NCBI GenBank assembly: GCA_030673645.1
Contig: DAOVIO010000057.1
Coordinates: forward strand, 1 to 20,872
Direction of reading: 5' to 3'
Origin: JAGLSB01 sp023135955
GTDB taxonomy: Bacteria; Bacteroidota; Bacteroidia; Bacteroidales; GCA-2748055
Length of the DNA stretch: 20,872 nucleotides
This document shows, in pieces, positions 14,383 to 20,872 of this stretch. Positions within the stretch are counted from its first letter, which is position 1; each line of letters begins with the position of its first letter. The notes beneath the pieces are model-generated. The model was not told the DNA's origin. It made no database searches and saw only the letters and a list, made by a program, of their open reading frames with translations. A program made the position numbers and the translations under genes.

Positions 14383-15624
14383 ATGAAACTACACATTTCT
14401 TTTTTATCAGGATTCCTAATATTAATGTTAACTTCTTGCGGGGATATCTCTCAATGGAGAGGACCAGACCGTGATGGTATCTATCCTGAAAAGAATTTGC
14501 TTAAAGAGTGGCCGGAGAATGGCCCGACTTTAAAATTAAAAATCGAGGACATTGGAAAGGGTGTATCCCAGCCTGTAGTTTATAATAATGTAATTTATAT
14601 AACCGGATATAAATACGACTCTCTGGATGTAATCTCAGCCATCGATATGGACGGAAATCTTCTTTGGGAAAAAGTTTATAGTCGTGCCTGGCATCGAACA
14701 TATCCGGAATCTAGAGGAACTCCAACTATTGAAAAGAACAGGATATATCTGGTCGGTGGGATGGGCGATCTTGTATGCATGGATGCTAAAAGCGGGGATG
14801 TAATATGGAAGCAACAACCTCTTGAAGAATTTGACGGGAAATATATGCATTGGGGAATTGTTGAATCAGTACTTCTAACCAATGAAGCGGCTTTATTTAT
14901 CACCGGGGGAGATGAAACAACCCTGGTGGCCTACAATAAGAAAACTGGAGACCTATTATGGAAGACAAAAAGCCAGGGAGGTAAAAAATCCTATGCTTCA
15001 TCATCACTAATTGAATGGAATGGGCTGAAAATTGCTCTTATCCAAACATCAGAGGGCATTATTGGAGTCGATACCAGCAATGGTGATATGCTTTGGAGTT
15101 TTAACACTATACAGTTTCATGAAAAAAAGGGCAAAGGTGAGGCTGCAAATACGCCACTCTTTTATGATGGGGATATTTTTATCACATATGGAAACGATCA
15201 GCCAGGTATGCTTTTTAGCCTTTCGGAAGACGGGAGATCCATTAGTCTAAAATGGGAAAGCGATATTCTTGATACACATCATGGTGGTCTCGTATTGCTT
15301 GATGGAGTAATTTATGCTTCTAATATGATAGATAATACGAGGGGACTATGGGCATCAGTAGATTGGGAAACAGGAGAAACCTATTGGGAACGCAAGTGGT
15401 TTACTAAAGGATCAATTATTTCAGCAGAAGGTTTATTATACCTCTATGAAGAAAAAGGTGGCAATGTTGCATTGGTTAAACCTGATACAGAAGATATGAA
15501 AGTAATCAGCACTTTCAAGATGGACGAGGGAACAGGTCCACATTGGGCGCATCCTTCCATATATAATGGTATGCTGTTTATCCGACATGGAAGTGTTCTG
15601 CAGGCTTATGATATAAAGGAATAG
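14383..15624 (+). CDS. PQQ-type beta-propeller repeat lipoprotein
   Basis: This 413-aa protein has a lipoprotein signal peptide with lipobox LTSC (Cys19). Right after it comes QWRGPDRDGIYPE, the opening typical of PQQ-like beta-propeller proteins. Blade repeats with the pattern D-x-x-x-G-x-x-x-W recur: IDMDGNLLWEK (88-97), MDAKSGDVIWKQ (133-144), YNKKTGDLLWKT (184-195), VDTSNGDMLWSF (229-240), and DWETGETYWERKW near 325-338. This predicts a 7- or 8-blade propeller anchored to a membrane on the periplasmic or surface side. The residues needed to bind PQQ in true quinoprotein dehydrogenases are not evident, so a binding or scaffold role is as likely as an enzymatic one. It has its own promoter-like box and a hairpin after it, so it appears monocistronic. 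Confidence 0.85.
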   Translation: MKLHISFLSGFLILMLTSCGDISQWRGPDRDGIYPEKNLLKEWPENGPTLKLKIEDIGKGVSQPVVYNNVIYITGYKYDSLDVISAIDMDGNLLWEKVYSRAWHRTYPESRGTPTIEKNRIYLVGGMGDLVCMDAKSGDVIWKQQPLEEFDGKYMHWGIVESVLLTNEAALFITGGDETTLVAYNKKTGDLLWKTKSQGGKKSYASSSLIEWNGLKIALIQTSEGIIGVDTSNGDMLWSFNTIQFHEKKGKGEAANTPLFYDGDIFITYGNDQPGMLFSLSEDGRSISLKWESDILDTHHGGLVLLDGVIYASNMIDNTRGLWASVDWETGETYWERKWFTKGSIISAEGLLYLYEEKGGNVALVKPDTEDMKVISTFKMDEGTGPHWAHPSIYNGMLFIRHGSVLQAYDIKE

Positions 15625-15634
15625 ATAATTAATT

Positions 15635-15691
15635 CTGATATTTGCTCTTGTCAAATTTGTGGTGTATTGCCGACAAGAGAATTTATATCAG
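15635..15691. terminator. Bidirectional hairpin between convergent genes
   Basis: Two stacked perfect stems occur. CTGATAT (15635-15641) pairs with ATATCAG (15685-15691), and CTCTTGTC (15645-15652) pairs with GACAAGAG (15672-15679) around a 19-nt loop. It occupies most of the 84-bp gap between the stop codons of the plus-strand lipoprotein and the minus-strand STN protein, so it could end transcripts from both sides. Confidence 0.6.
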
Positions 15692-15708
15692 ATTTAATGT
15701 TAACGATT

Positions 15709-17238
15709 TTATTCCATCCCCTTCCAATTCTCCCCCATTCTCTTTATTGCATCCTCCAGCTCTCTTTCCGGGACAATGATATTGTATTCATTCCAGAAAA
15801 GTGGATCAGCAGGGAAATTCTCATCTGAAAGAATAGTTCCTTGTTTTACTTGTTCTGAACGAGTAATGGCAGGATCTTTTTCTAAATCAATATTTGTTAC
15901 GGCAAGCTCAATAATAATTTTAAATGTGCTTGAAAACCAATTTCTTCTTTTTCTAAATTTAAAGCCAACTTCCCCGTGAACCATGTTCAGGTGATAACGT
16001 CCTTCTGACATTTGATATTCCACATGATATTTTGCGAATAGGGGGCGAGCCTTTATATTGCGGCTTCTTTTTATGAAAAACATGCTGCTTTCCTTTCCGA
16101 TCAAAGATGGATCAATTTCAAAATCAGCTGCTAATATTGTCATATCATCCATGTCAATATATAGTTGACCCTGAAACAGGATGTCTTTAAAATTTGCTTT
16201 TTGTTTGAAATTAATAACATAAGCAAGATTGTCTTTAAATGAAATTATATCTAAAAACTGTACATCATAATAATCTCGGTAATCAGATTGTAAAATGTCG
16301 ATTGGATTACTAATGATATCCAATAGAAAAGTACTATGGATTCCAGATTCTATTTTAAGTAAGATGCTGTCCTCTTTAGTTATATTACTGATTTTTCTGC
16401 CTTTTATTATTTGAATTTTTTCATTGCCAGTATAATTTGTATATGAGGGCTTCGCTATTTCAATTGCAGCTTCTGAAAAGGTCATTATTTCATTATTCTT
16501 CAAAGTAAATTCTCTAAAGTAAGCTTCCATAAAGAAAGTTTGGGAAATATAATTTTCTGGAATTCGTTTTATGGTCTCAGTCAAGATAACTTCCGGGTTA
16601 TTATACCTGATAATAATTTCTTGTAAAGAAATTATACGGGGTGTCATATGAATAAGCAAGTCTTGAGGATCTTCAAAATTAATGGCATAATGTTGATTAT
16701 CATATCCCATCATTGAAATCACTAGAATAGGGTTCTCAATATTTGCTGGAATAGTGAAGCTGAACTCACCTTGTAGATTTGAAAAAGTACCTCTGTTGGT
16801 ATTGTTCAAAGATATTGTTGCAAATTCAAGTGGCATATTATTTTCTATATCCAGGATCCTTCCGGTTATTATGGTTGAGGATCTTTTTTTTCTATCCTCT
16901 GAAACCTGGATTTCTCTATTCTTTTTATAGATAACAATGTTTTTATCAATAAATGCATATGATAATTCAGGATAGTTAAGGATAGAATCGAGTGCTCTTT
17001 GCACAAAGAAGTCTTGAATGTGTACTGTTTTTAATTCCTTTTCATCAATAATGTTGGAGTTGTAAGTGAAAAGATATCCAGTTTGCAAACTAATCTCCTT
17101 GAAGATTGATCTCAGGCTTTTATTGTGAACATCAATAGTTACTTTTTTTTCAGGAAGTTGGGCATTGAGAATTGAACCCAGAAATATTAATCTGAGTAAT
17201 TGAATAAAGAGAAAAGTATTTAGCCTTCGTAGGGCCAT
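15709..17238 (-). CDS. STN + CarboxypepD_reg-like exported protein lacking a TonB-receptor barrel
   Basis: This 509-aa protein has a signal peptide (1-26, cleavage near LNA-Q). An STN domain follows (about 31-105: VTIDVHNKSLRSIFKEISLQ, FTYNSNIIDE, IVIYKK), then a CarboxypepD_reg-like beta-sandwich (about 123-205: ITGRILDIENNMPLEFATIS, the GTFSNLQGEFSF turn, VISMMGYD). The remaining 300 residues are beta-rich and unassigned, including IQIIKGRKISNI, YVINFKQ, GQLYIDMDDMTI, ELAVTN and FWNEYNIIVPERELEDAIKRM. In FecA-type receptors STN is the signalling domain contacted by the FecR C-terminus. Here the plug and barrel are missing, and the C-terminal part instead matches the 422-aa protein upstream of the sigma gene. 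The gene starts 8 bp after the FecR stop, so the two are surely co-transcribed. A role as surface sensor or effector for the sigma pathway is inferred. Confidence 0.82.
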   Translation of the reverse strand: MALRRLNTFLFIQLLRLIFLGSILNAQLPEKKVTIDVHNKSLRSIFKEISLQTGYLFTYNSNIIDEKELKTVHIQDFFVQRALDSILNYPELSYAFIDKNIVIYKKNREIQVSEDRKKRSSTIITGRILDIENNMPLEFATISLNNTNRGTFSNLQGEFSFTIPANIENPILVISMMGYDNQHYAINFEDPQDLLIHMTPRIISLQEIIIRYNNPEVILTETIKRIPENYISQTFFMEAYFREFTLKNNEIMTFSEAAIEIAKPSYTNYTGNEKIQIIKGRKISNITKEDSILLKIESGIHSTFLLDIISNPIDILQSDYRDYYDVQFLDIISFKDNLAYVINFKQKANFKDILFQGQLYIDMDDMTILAADFEIDPSLIGKESSMFFIKRSRNIKARPLFAKYHVEYQMSEGRYHLNMVHGEVGFKFRKRRNWFSSTFKIIIELAVTNIDLEKDPAITRSEQVKQGTILSDENFPADPLFWNEYNIIVPERELEDAIKRMGENWKGME

Positions 17239-17246
17239 CTATTTTA

Positions 17247-18230
17247 TTAGTTTTTCCTTAAAGTGTATTTCTTATTATTATTGTTGCATGAAAAGTCGAA
17301 TGCAACGCAAATGGTTTGTAAAATCGCATCAATACTTTGCTGACTATAAGTGGATGTAAGCTTCAAATCTTCAACATCAATATCTTTAATATTTATTTCA
17401 ATTTGGTATGATTCTTCCAAAACTTCAAGCACTTGCTGCAGATTCTTGTCGACAAATTCAAATTCACGGGTCTTCCAGGATAAATAGTTGACATTGGTAT
17501 TTACTTCAAGCGATACAGATTCCCCTTCAGATTTCCCAAATTCACCTGTACTTAGTATAATTCCATTAGAATTCAGGTCATTTTGAAGCTGTACTTTCCC
17601 AGATTCAACCAATACTTCTGTTGTGTTTTGATTTTCCTTCACATTAAACTTAGTCCCCAAAACACTGATAATAGCATTCCTGGTTTCTATCAAAAAAGGA
17701 TTTTCCGGATCAGACATAACCTCAAAGAATCCTTCTCCCTTAAGTTTTACTTTTCTATTTTCCCCAAAATTATCTGAGTAATAAAGTCTGGATCCCTTGT
17801 TGAGAAATACACTGCTACCATCAGGTAATGTATATGAGTTTACATTTTTGACAGCAGTTATACTAGATGAATTTAAAAGAGACAGATTATTTTTATTAGT
17901 AAAATACTTTATTGTGCCCCCCATTATTAATCCAAATATTATAATAGCTGCAACCCTTAATAGGATATAATTTAATGAAGTTGGTTTTCTCTTTTGAGTT
18001 TCCAATAATCCATCTTCATTAAGCCTGTTATGAAGTCTTTCCCAGGATTTATTAGATTCAGGATGATCATCATTTGAAAGATTATTCCAAATCAGTTGTA
18101 TATTTTCAAACTCAAGTTTCAAATCAGGTTTTCTTTCTATCATTTGAATGAATTTCATACTTTGATCATCTGTCATTTCTCCACTTAAGTAATTCGCAGA
18201 AAGAGTCCATATTTCATTTCCTTGTTTCAT
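17247..18230 (-). CDS. FecR-family anti-sigma factor
   Basis: This 327-aa protein has an N-terminal cytoplasmic region (1-84) with the acidic/helical FecR N-terminal pattern (LSANYLSGEMTDDQSMKF, and IWNNL near 47-51). One transmembrane helix follows (about 87-108, YILLRVAAIIIFGLIMGG). The periplasmic FecR domain (about 125-225) has YTLPDGSSVFLNKGSRLYY (133-151), VKLKGEGFFEVMSDPENPF and VLGTKFNVKEN. A C-terminal DUF4974-type domain (about 252-327) has FEFVDKNLQQVLEVLEESY and LTSTYSQQSIDAILQTI. FecR proteins hold a partner ECF sigma factor inactive and pass on a signal from an STN-bearing surface protein. It lies 47 bp after the sigma gene and 8 bp before the STN gene, so the order sigma, anti-sigma, STN protein matches the canonical cassette. 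Confidence 0.92.
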   Translation of the reverse strand: MKQGNEIWTLSANYLSGEMTDDQSMKFIQMIERKPDLKLEFENIQLIWNNLSNDDHPESNKSWERLHNRLNEDGLLETQKRKPTSLNYILLRVAAIIIFGLIMGGTIKYFTNKNNLSLLNSSSITAVKNVNSYTLPDGSSVFLNKGSRLYYSDNFGENRKVKLKGEGFFEVMSDPENPFLIETRNAIISVLGTKFNVKENQNTTEVLVESGKVQLQNDLNSNGIILSTGEFGKSEGESVSLEVNTNVNYLSWKTREFEFVDKNLQQVLEVLEESYQIEINIKDIDVEDLKLTSTYSQQSIDAILQTICVAFDFSCNNNNKKYTLRKN

Positions 18231-18277
18231 CTTCTTGTAATTGTTTTTTTTCAGTTTTTGGTTCTAACGTAATTTGT

Positions 18278-18823
18278 TTAGTACCCATAGTTCTTAAGAG
18301 ATAACCGAAATGCTTTAAGTGCTTTTCCCATATTAGCTTCGACAGTTTTTACTGATATACTAAGACTATTTGCAATTTCTTTATACTTCATACCTTCAAA
18401 TCTACTCATCCTGAAAATTTTTCTTGTTCTGACTGGCAATTTCCCCAATGTGCTTGTAATTGTTTGATTTAGTTCTTTCAAGTCAATTTCTACTAAAGGG
18501 CCTGTCTCCTTATCTTCCAGGTTTAATAGAACCTCCTCGTCAAGCTTTACTTCTCTTTTACTTTTTCTAAGAATCATCACTGAATTATTGTAAACCGATT
18601 TATACAAATAACTCTGCCAGCTTATTTTTAAACGAAATTCATTTCGATTCTTCCAGATATTGTAAAATACTTCCTGAACAACACCTTCTGCCTGAGCTTT
18701 GTTTTTAAGAATACTGAGAGAATATAAAATCATTCCTGGATGAAAGTCATGAAAGAGGGACTCAAAAGTTTTGATATCCCCCCTTCTTAATTGCCTCAGA
18801 ATATTTTGATCACTAATCTTCAT
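18278..18823 (-). CDS. ECF-type RNA polymerase sigma factor (FecI-like, Bacteroidetes family)
   Basis: This 181-aa protein has sigma region 2 at about 18-90 (FESLFHDFHPGMILYSLSIL, AEGVVQEVFYNIWKNR, WQSYLYKSVYNNSVMIL) and region 4 at about 119-176 (LGKLPVRTRKIFRMSRFEG, then MKYKEIANSLSISVKTVEAN forming the helix-turn-helix). The pattern is that of Bacteroidota ECF sigma factors paired with FecR. The start is set at ATG 18823 because GGAG stands 8 nt before it. A longer frame opening with TTG at 18865 adds 14 residues that lack family similarity. The usual conserved Asp of the AED.VQEVF motif is Gly here (AEGVVQEVF), a small deviation. It probably controls its own operon and the paralogous surface-protein gene 88 bp upstream. 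Confidence 0.92.
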   Translation of the reverse strand: MKISDQNILRQLRRGDIKTFESLFHDFHPGMILYSLSILKNKAQAEGVVQEVFYNIWKNRNEFRLKISWQSYLYKSVYNNSVMILRKSKREVKLDEEVLLNLEDKETGPLVEIDLKELNQTITSTLGKLPVRTRKIFRMSRFEGMKYKEIANSLSISVKTVEANMGKALKAFRLSLKNYGY

Positions 18824-18911
18824 ATAATCCGCTCCTATGTACTGATCAAGATTCTTCAGGTTCAAATCTTATAATTATTACTGAATTGGACTTTGATCCT
18901 AACTTAGAGAT

Positions 18912-20180
18912 TTATTTATACTTACGATAAAGTTTTCTTATTGCCTGCTCAATACTTGCATCTGGTTCAATAAGATTATAATCACCCCAATAATTTGGAT
19001 CGAAGAAGGCATCAACTTTCTCCTCCATAAAATCGGATCTGCCAAATCGTTCCTTTCTCTCTATCTTTTCAGCCATTTCCGGTAATCTATCTGTGACGGC
19101 TAATTCTGACATAAGACTAATAGTGGTATTGAACAGTTTCTTCTTCCAATCAATTTTAAATTTTACTTCTGCACGGACATAGTTGAAAAACCAGGTATTA
19201 TCCTGAATAGTATAACTCGCTCTGTAGGTTGTATTCATTGGCGTAATTGTAACACCAGCAGGCTTTTTCTTAATAAATTGACGGCTAGCTTCTTCCTTAT
19301 TCTCCAGATTAAGAGAGAAAATAGCATCCGTAATGGCCAGGCGTTCAATATCAATATATAGTTTGCCATAATAATATGGTTCTTCTATATATGAATTTTG
19401 CTTGAAATTCAGGACATAATGAAGACGATCATTAATTGAAACAACATTTTCAAATTCAAATACATAAATATTCTCGTATTTCTCAGTAAAAATATTATCA
19501 GGATGCTTTACAATATCCAGAAGCATTAATACTGCTGGTCCACCTTGAAGCTTGACTAGCAATGTATCCATTTTCTCAACGTTTGAACTTTTCCTTCCCT
19601 TATCAATTTTAACCTGATCAAATTGTAAATCGTTGTCATAGTTTGATTTATAGATATCAATAATGGCTTCGGAAATGGAGACATAATTTCTTCTGTTTTT
19701 TATTGTTTCACGGTAAAAACCAGTCATTGAAATAGCTTGATGACTATAATTATTATGTCTATTGTATAGAACCTGTCTTATAATTTCTGCGCCATCTTCT
19801 GGACGAACTGTAAGCTCTTTAAGATGTTCTGTTAAAGGATCTAATTTAATGGTCAGGAATTTGGCCTTTTCAAATTCGGAAAGAGAAATGGTGTTGTTTT
19901 TATATCCAATATAAGATATTAAAAGAGTTTTTGAAGTACTGCTTTTATTGACTTTAATGATGAACTCACCATCAATATTACTAACAGTAGCTACATTTGT
20001 TCCTTTAAGTATGATGGAAGCAAAAGGCAGATCCTCATTTGTTTTGGCATTTTTTATTATACCCTGATAAGAGATGAATTGTGTGCTGTCATTGTCAGAA
20101 TATGATGCTGACAAGTTCCATACTGGGAAAAGGACAAGTATTCCCAGTAAAATTTCAGTTATAATTCTTCTTTTTTTCAT
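18912..20180 (-). CDS. Exported CarboxypepD_reg-like protein, paralogue of the STN protein C-terminal part
   Basis: This 422-aa protein has a signal peptide (1-26, LLGILVLFPVWNLSA). A CarboxypepD_reg-like domain lies at about 36-117: YQGIIKNAKTNEDLPFASI, the VATVSNIDGEFIIKV turn, and LLISYIGYKNN. A beta-rich region of about 300 aa follows. It aligns over its length with residues 120-509 of the 509-aa protein. Shared marks are FYRET/YFREF, SEAIIDI/SEAAIEI, KGRKSSNV/KGRKISNI, YVLNFKQ/YVINFKQ, GKLYIDIE/GQLYIDMD, SELAVTD/IELAVTN, and a C-terminal WGDYNLIEPDASIEQAIRKL/WNEYNIIVPERELEDAIKRM. It has no STN, plug or barrel. The function of this C-terminal family is unknown to me. It is first in the minus-strand run, 88 bp before the sigma gene, and may be a target or partner of that system. 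Confidence 0.82.
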   Translation of the reverse strand: MKKRRIITEILLGILVLFPVWNLSASYSDNDSTQFISYQGIIKNAKTNEDLPFASIILKGTNVATVSNIDGEFIIKVNKSSTSKTLLISYIGYKNNTISLSEFEKAKFLTIKLDPLTEHLKELTVRPEDGAEIIRQVLYNRHNNYSHQAISMTGFYRETIKNRRNYVSISEAIIDIYKSNYDNDLQFDQVKIDKGRKSSNVEKMDTLLVKLQGGPAVLMLLDIVKHPDNIFTEKYENIYVFEFENVVSINDRLHYVLNFKQNSYIEEPYYYGKLYIDIERLAITDAIFSLNLENKEEASRQFIKKKPAGVTITPMNTTYRASYTIQDNTWFFNYVRAEVKFKIDWKKKLFNTTISLMSELAVTDRLPEMAEKIERKERFGRSDFMEEKVDAFFDPNYWGDYNLIEPDASIEQAIRKLYRKYK

Positions 20181-20401
20181 GATCTTGTATTTTAGTTTTC
20201 TGGATTTTATTGAGTTTCAATTAAAATTCTTTGTCTTCTTACTTATAAAGATGCGTCAAACTAAAAATACCCTATCGAAATTATCACTTTTTTTTCAAAG
20301 GAAGCGAATGAAGTCCGGAAAGCTTTGTTTTTAACACCTTTTTTTTTCTGTACTTTTAAGATATCGATCAAAAAGGAAAGAAAATTGTTGTAAAAACAAG
20401 T
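20181..20401. promoter_or_regulatory. Divergent promoter region between the CarboxypepD_reg gene and the phosphoesterase gene
   Basis: This 221-bp AT-rich region separates divergent start codons. Toward the plus-strand gene, TACTTTTA at 20351-20358 resembles a -7 box (one mismatch to TAnnTTTG), with TTTG at 20324-20327 as a possible -33 element, though the 23-nt spacer is slightly long. Toward the minus-strand operon no exact box was found; TTTGACGCATCTTTAT read on the minus strand near 20245-20260 is a weak candidate. Confidence 0.35.
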
Positions 20402-20872
20402 ATGAAAAGGAATATTAATATATTTTTCTATTTGTTCCGGATATTCTTAGTATTCAGCTCTTTAATTTTGAATTCTCAGAATGGGATTTCTTCTTCTGAA
20501 AAACGGGTGAGGTTCTCTACCGAGGATTCGCTTAAATCTGAAGAATGGATTGATGGTCCTTATATTGAATGGCTTAATGAGAAATGGATTAAAATGGTTT
20601 ACTATAAATATGATGCGAAGAGGGATAAAGTCATTCGGAAGATCAGATTTTGTAGTATTAGGGAAGATGAAAAGTACATTCAGGGAAAATTTGGTGATAC
20701 TAATAGTTATTCACTTGAAAAGAAAATTAATCTGCCACAGTATGAATATTCAGGCATTGAGGAATTAATTGTTATTGGTGATGTTCATGGTGGAGTTTCG
20801 CCACAGTTTTTAGAGATGGATATGAACAAGGAAAAAACAAATACACTTATTAGAAAATCTTTAAATGGAAAA
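20402..20872 (+). CDS. Exported metallophosphoesterase-like protein (3' end outside the window)
   Basis: 157 codons are visible before the edge. Residues 1-26 form a signal peptide (INIFFYLFRIFLVFSSLIL, then NSQ). A leader region includes WIDGPYIEWLNEKWIKMVYY (49-68), which resembles the N-terminal beta domain found in some secreted calcineurin-like phosphoesterases of Bacteroidota. The segment IEELIVIGDVHGG (119-131) carries the first metal-binding motif GDxHG with D127 and H129. The sequence after the motif (VSPQFLEMDMNKEK) is unlike the aromatic and Leu-rich helix expected there, so the gene may be divergent or frameshifted near 20795. Family function would be phosphoester hydrolysis with a two-metal site; the substrate is unknown. 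It is transcribed away from the sigma operon. Confidence 0.6.
   Translation, partial: MKRNINIFFYLFRIFLVFSSLILNSQNGISSSEKRVRFSTEDSLKSEEWIDGPYIEWLNEKWIKMVYYKYDAKRDKVIRKIRFCSIREDEKYIQGKFGDTNSYSLEKKINLPQYEYSGIEELIVIGDVHGGVSPQFLEMDMNKEKTNTLIRKSLNGK

Noticed and set aside
18824..18865. TTG start adding 14 residues to the sigma factor
   Set aside because: The internal ATG at 18823 has a good GGAG site 8 nt upstream, and the extra residues do not resemble a sigma factor N-terminus.
20074..20334. 86-aa plus-strand frame across the divergent promoter region
   Set aside because: It overlaps the start of the minus-strand CarboxypepD_reg gene and reads as its antisense plus intergenic AT-rich DNA.
20550..20768. 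72-aa plus-strand frame
   Set aside because: It is an out-of-frame shadow of the phosphoesterase-like gene, whose own frame has a signal peptide and a GDxHG motif.

Overview
The window is AT-rich DNA with features typical of Bacteroidota: TAnnTTTG-type -7 promoter boxes, weak Shine-Dalgarno sites, FecI/FecR-type sigma/anti-sigma genes, an STN/CarboxypepD_reg-like surface protein, a formylglycine-dependent sulfatase and GH2 enzymes. A free-living, probably marine or sediment-associated, polysaccharide-degrading member of Bacteroidales/Marinilabiliales or a relative would fit. That placement is inference from gene content; no rRNA or tRNA is present.

Region 1 (about 1-9540, plus strand) is a carbohydrate-degradation cluster. 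It holds a truncated GH29 alpha-L-fucosidase, a Tat-signal sugar-phosphate isomerase/epimerase-like protein, a Ser-type sulfatase with a helical-repeat C-terminus, and two different large secreted GH2 enzymes. The sulfatase and GH2 genes are closely spaced and look co-transcribed, ending near a strong hairpin at 9508-9542. No SusC/SusD pair is in view. The first 1.8 kb looks eroded: the fucosidase stops before its catalytic residues, a frameshifted sulfatase-like scrap sits directly before the intact sulfatase, and a short orphan C-terminal reading frame lies at the left edge.

Region 2 (9543-12071) is mostly non-coding. It carries several perfect inverted repeats and one isolated gene, a six-heme c-type cytochrome lipoprotein whose heme domain is joined to the lipid anchor by about 12 collagen-like Gly-X-Y triplets. 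A textbook terminator follows that gene.

Region 3 (12072-15624, plus) has a housekeeping-like YifB/ComM AAA+ ATPase, a stand-alone ORF6N-domain protein bounded upstream by a very strong hairpin, and a PQQ-type beta-propeller lipoprotein. A hairpin at 15635-15691 separates it from the convergent minus-strand operon.

Region 4 (20180-15709, minus) is the most unusual part. It runs from a 422-aa exported CarboxypepD_reg-like protein to an ECF sigma factor, a FecR-like anti-sigma factor, and then a 509-aa STN + CarboxypepD_reg-like protein. In standard Bacteroidota loci the gene after FecR encodes a TonB-dependent receptor with STN, plug and barrel. Here the plug and barrel are replaced by a beta-rich domain of about 300 residues that is homologous to most of the 422-aa protein. 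This suggests a cell-surface signalling unit without its own TonB-dependent transporter. A divergent gene for an exported metallophosphoesterase-like protein runs off the right edge.
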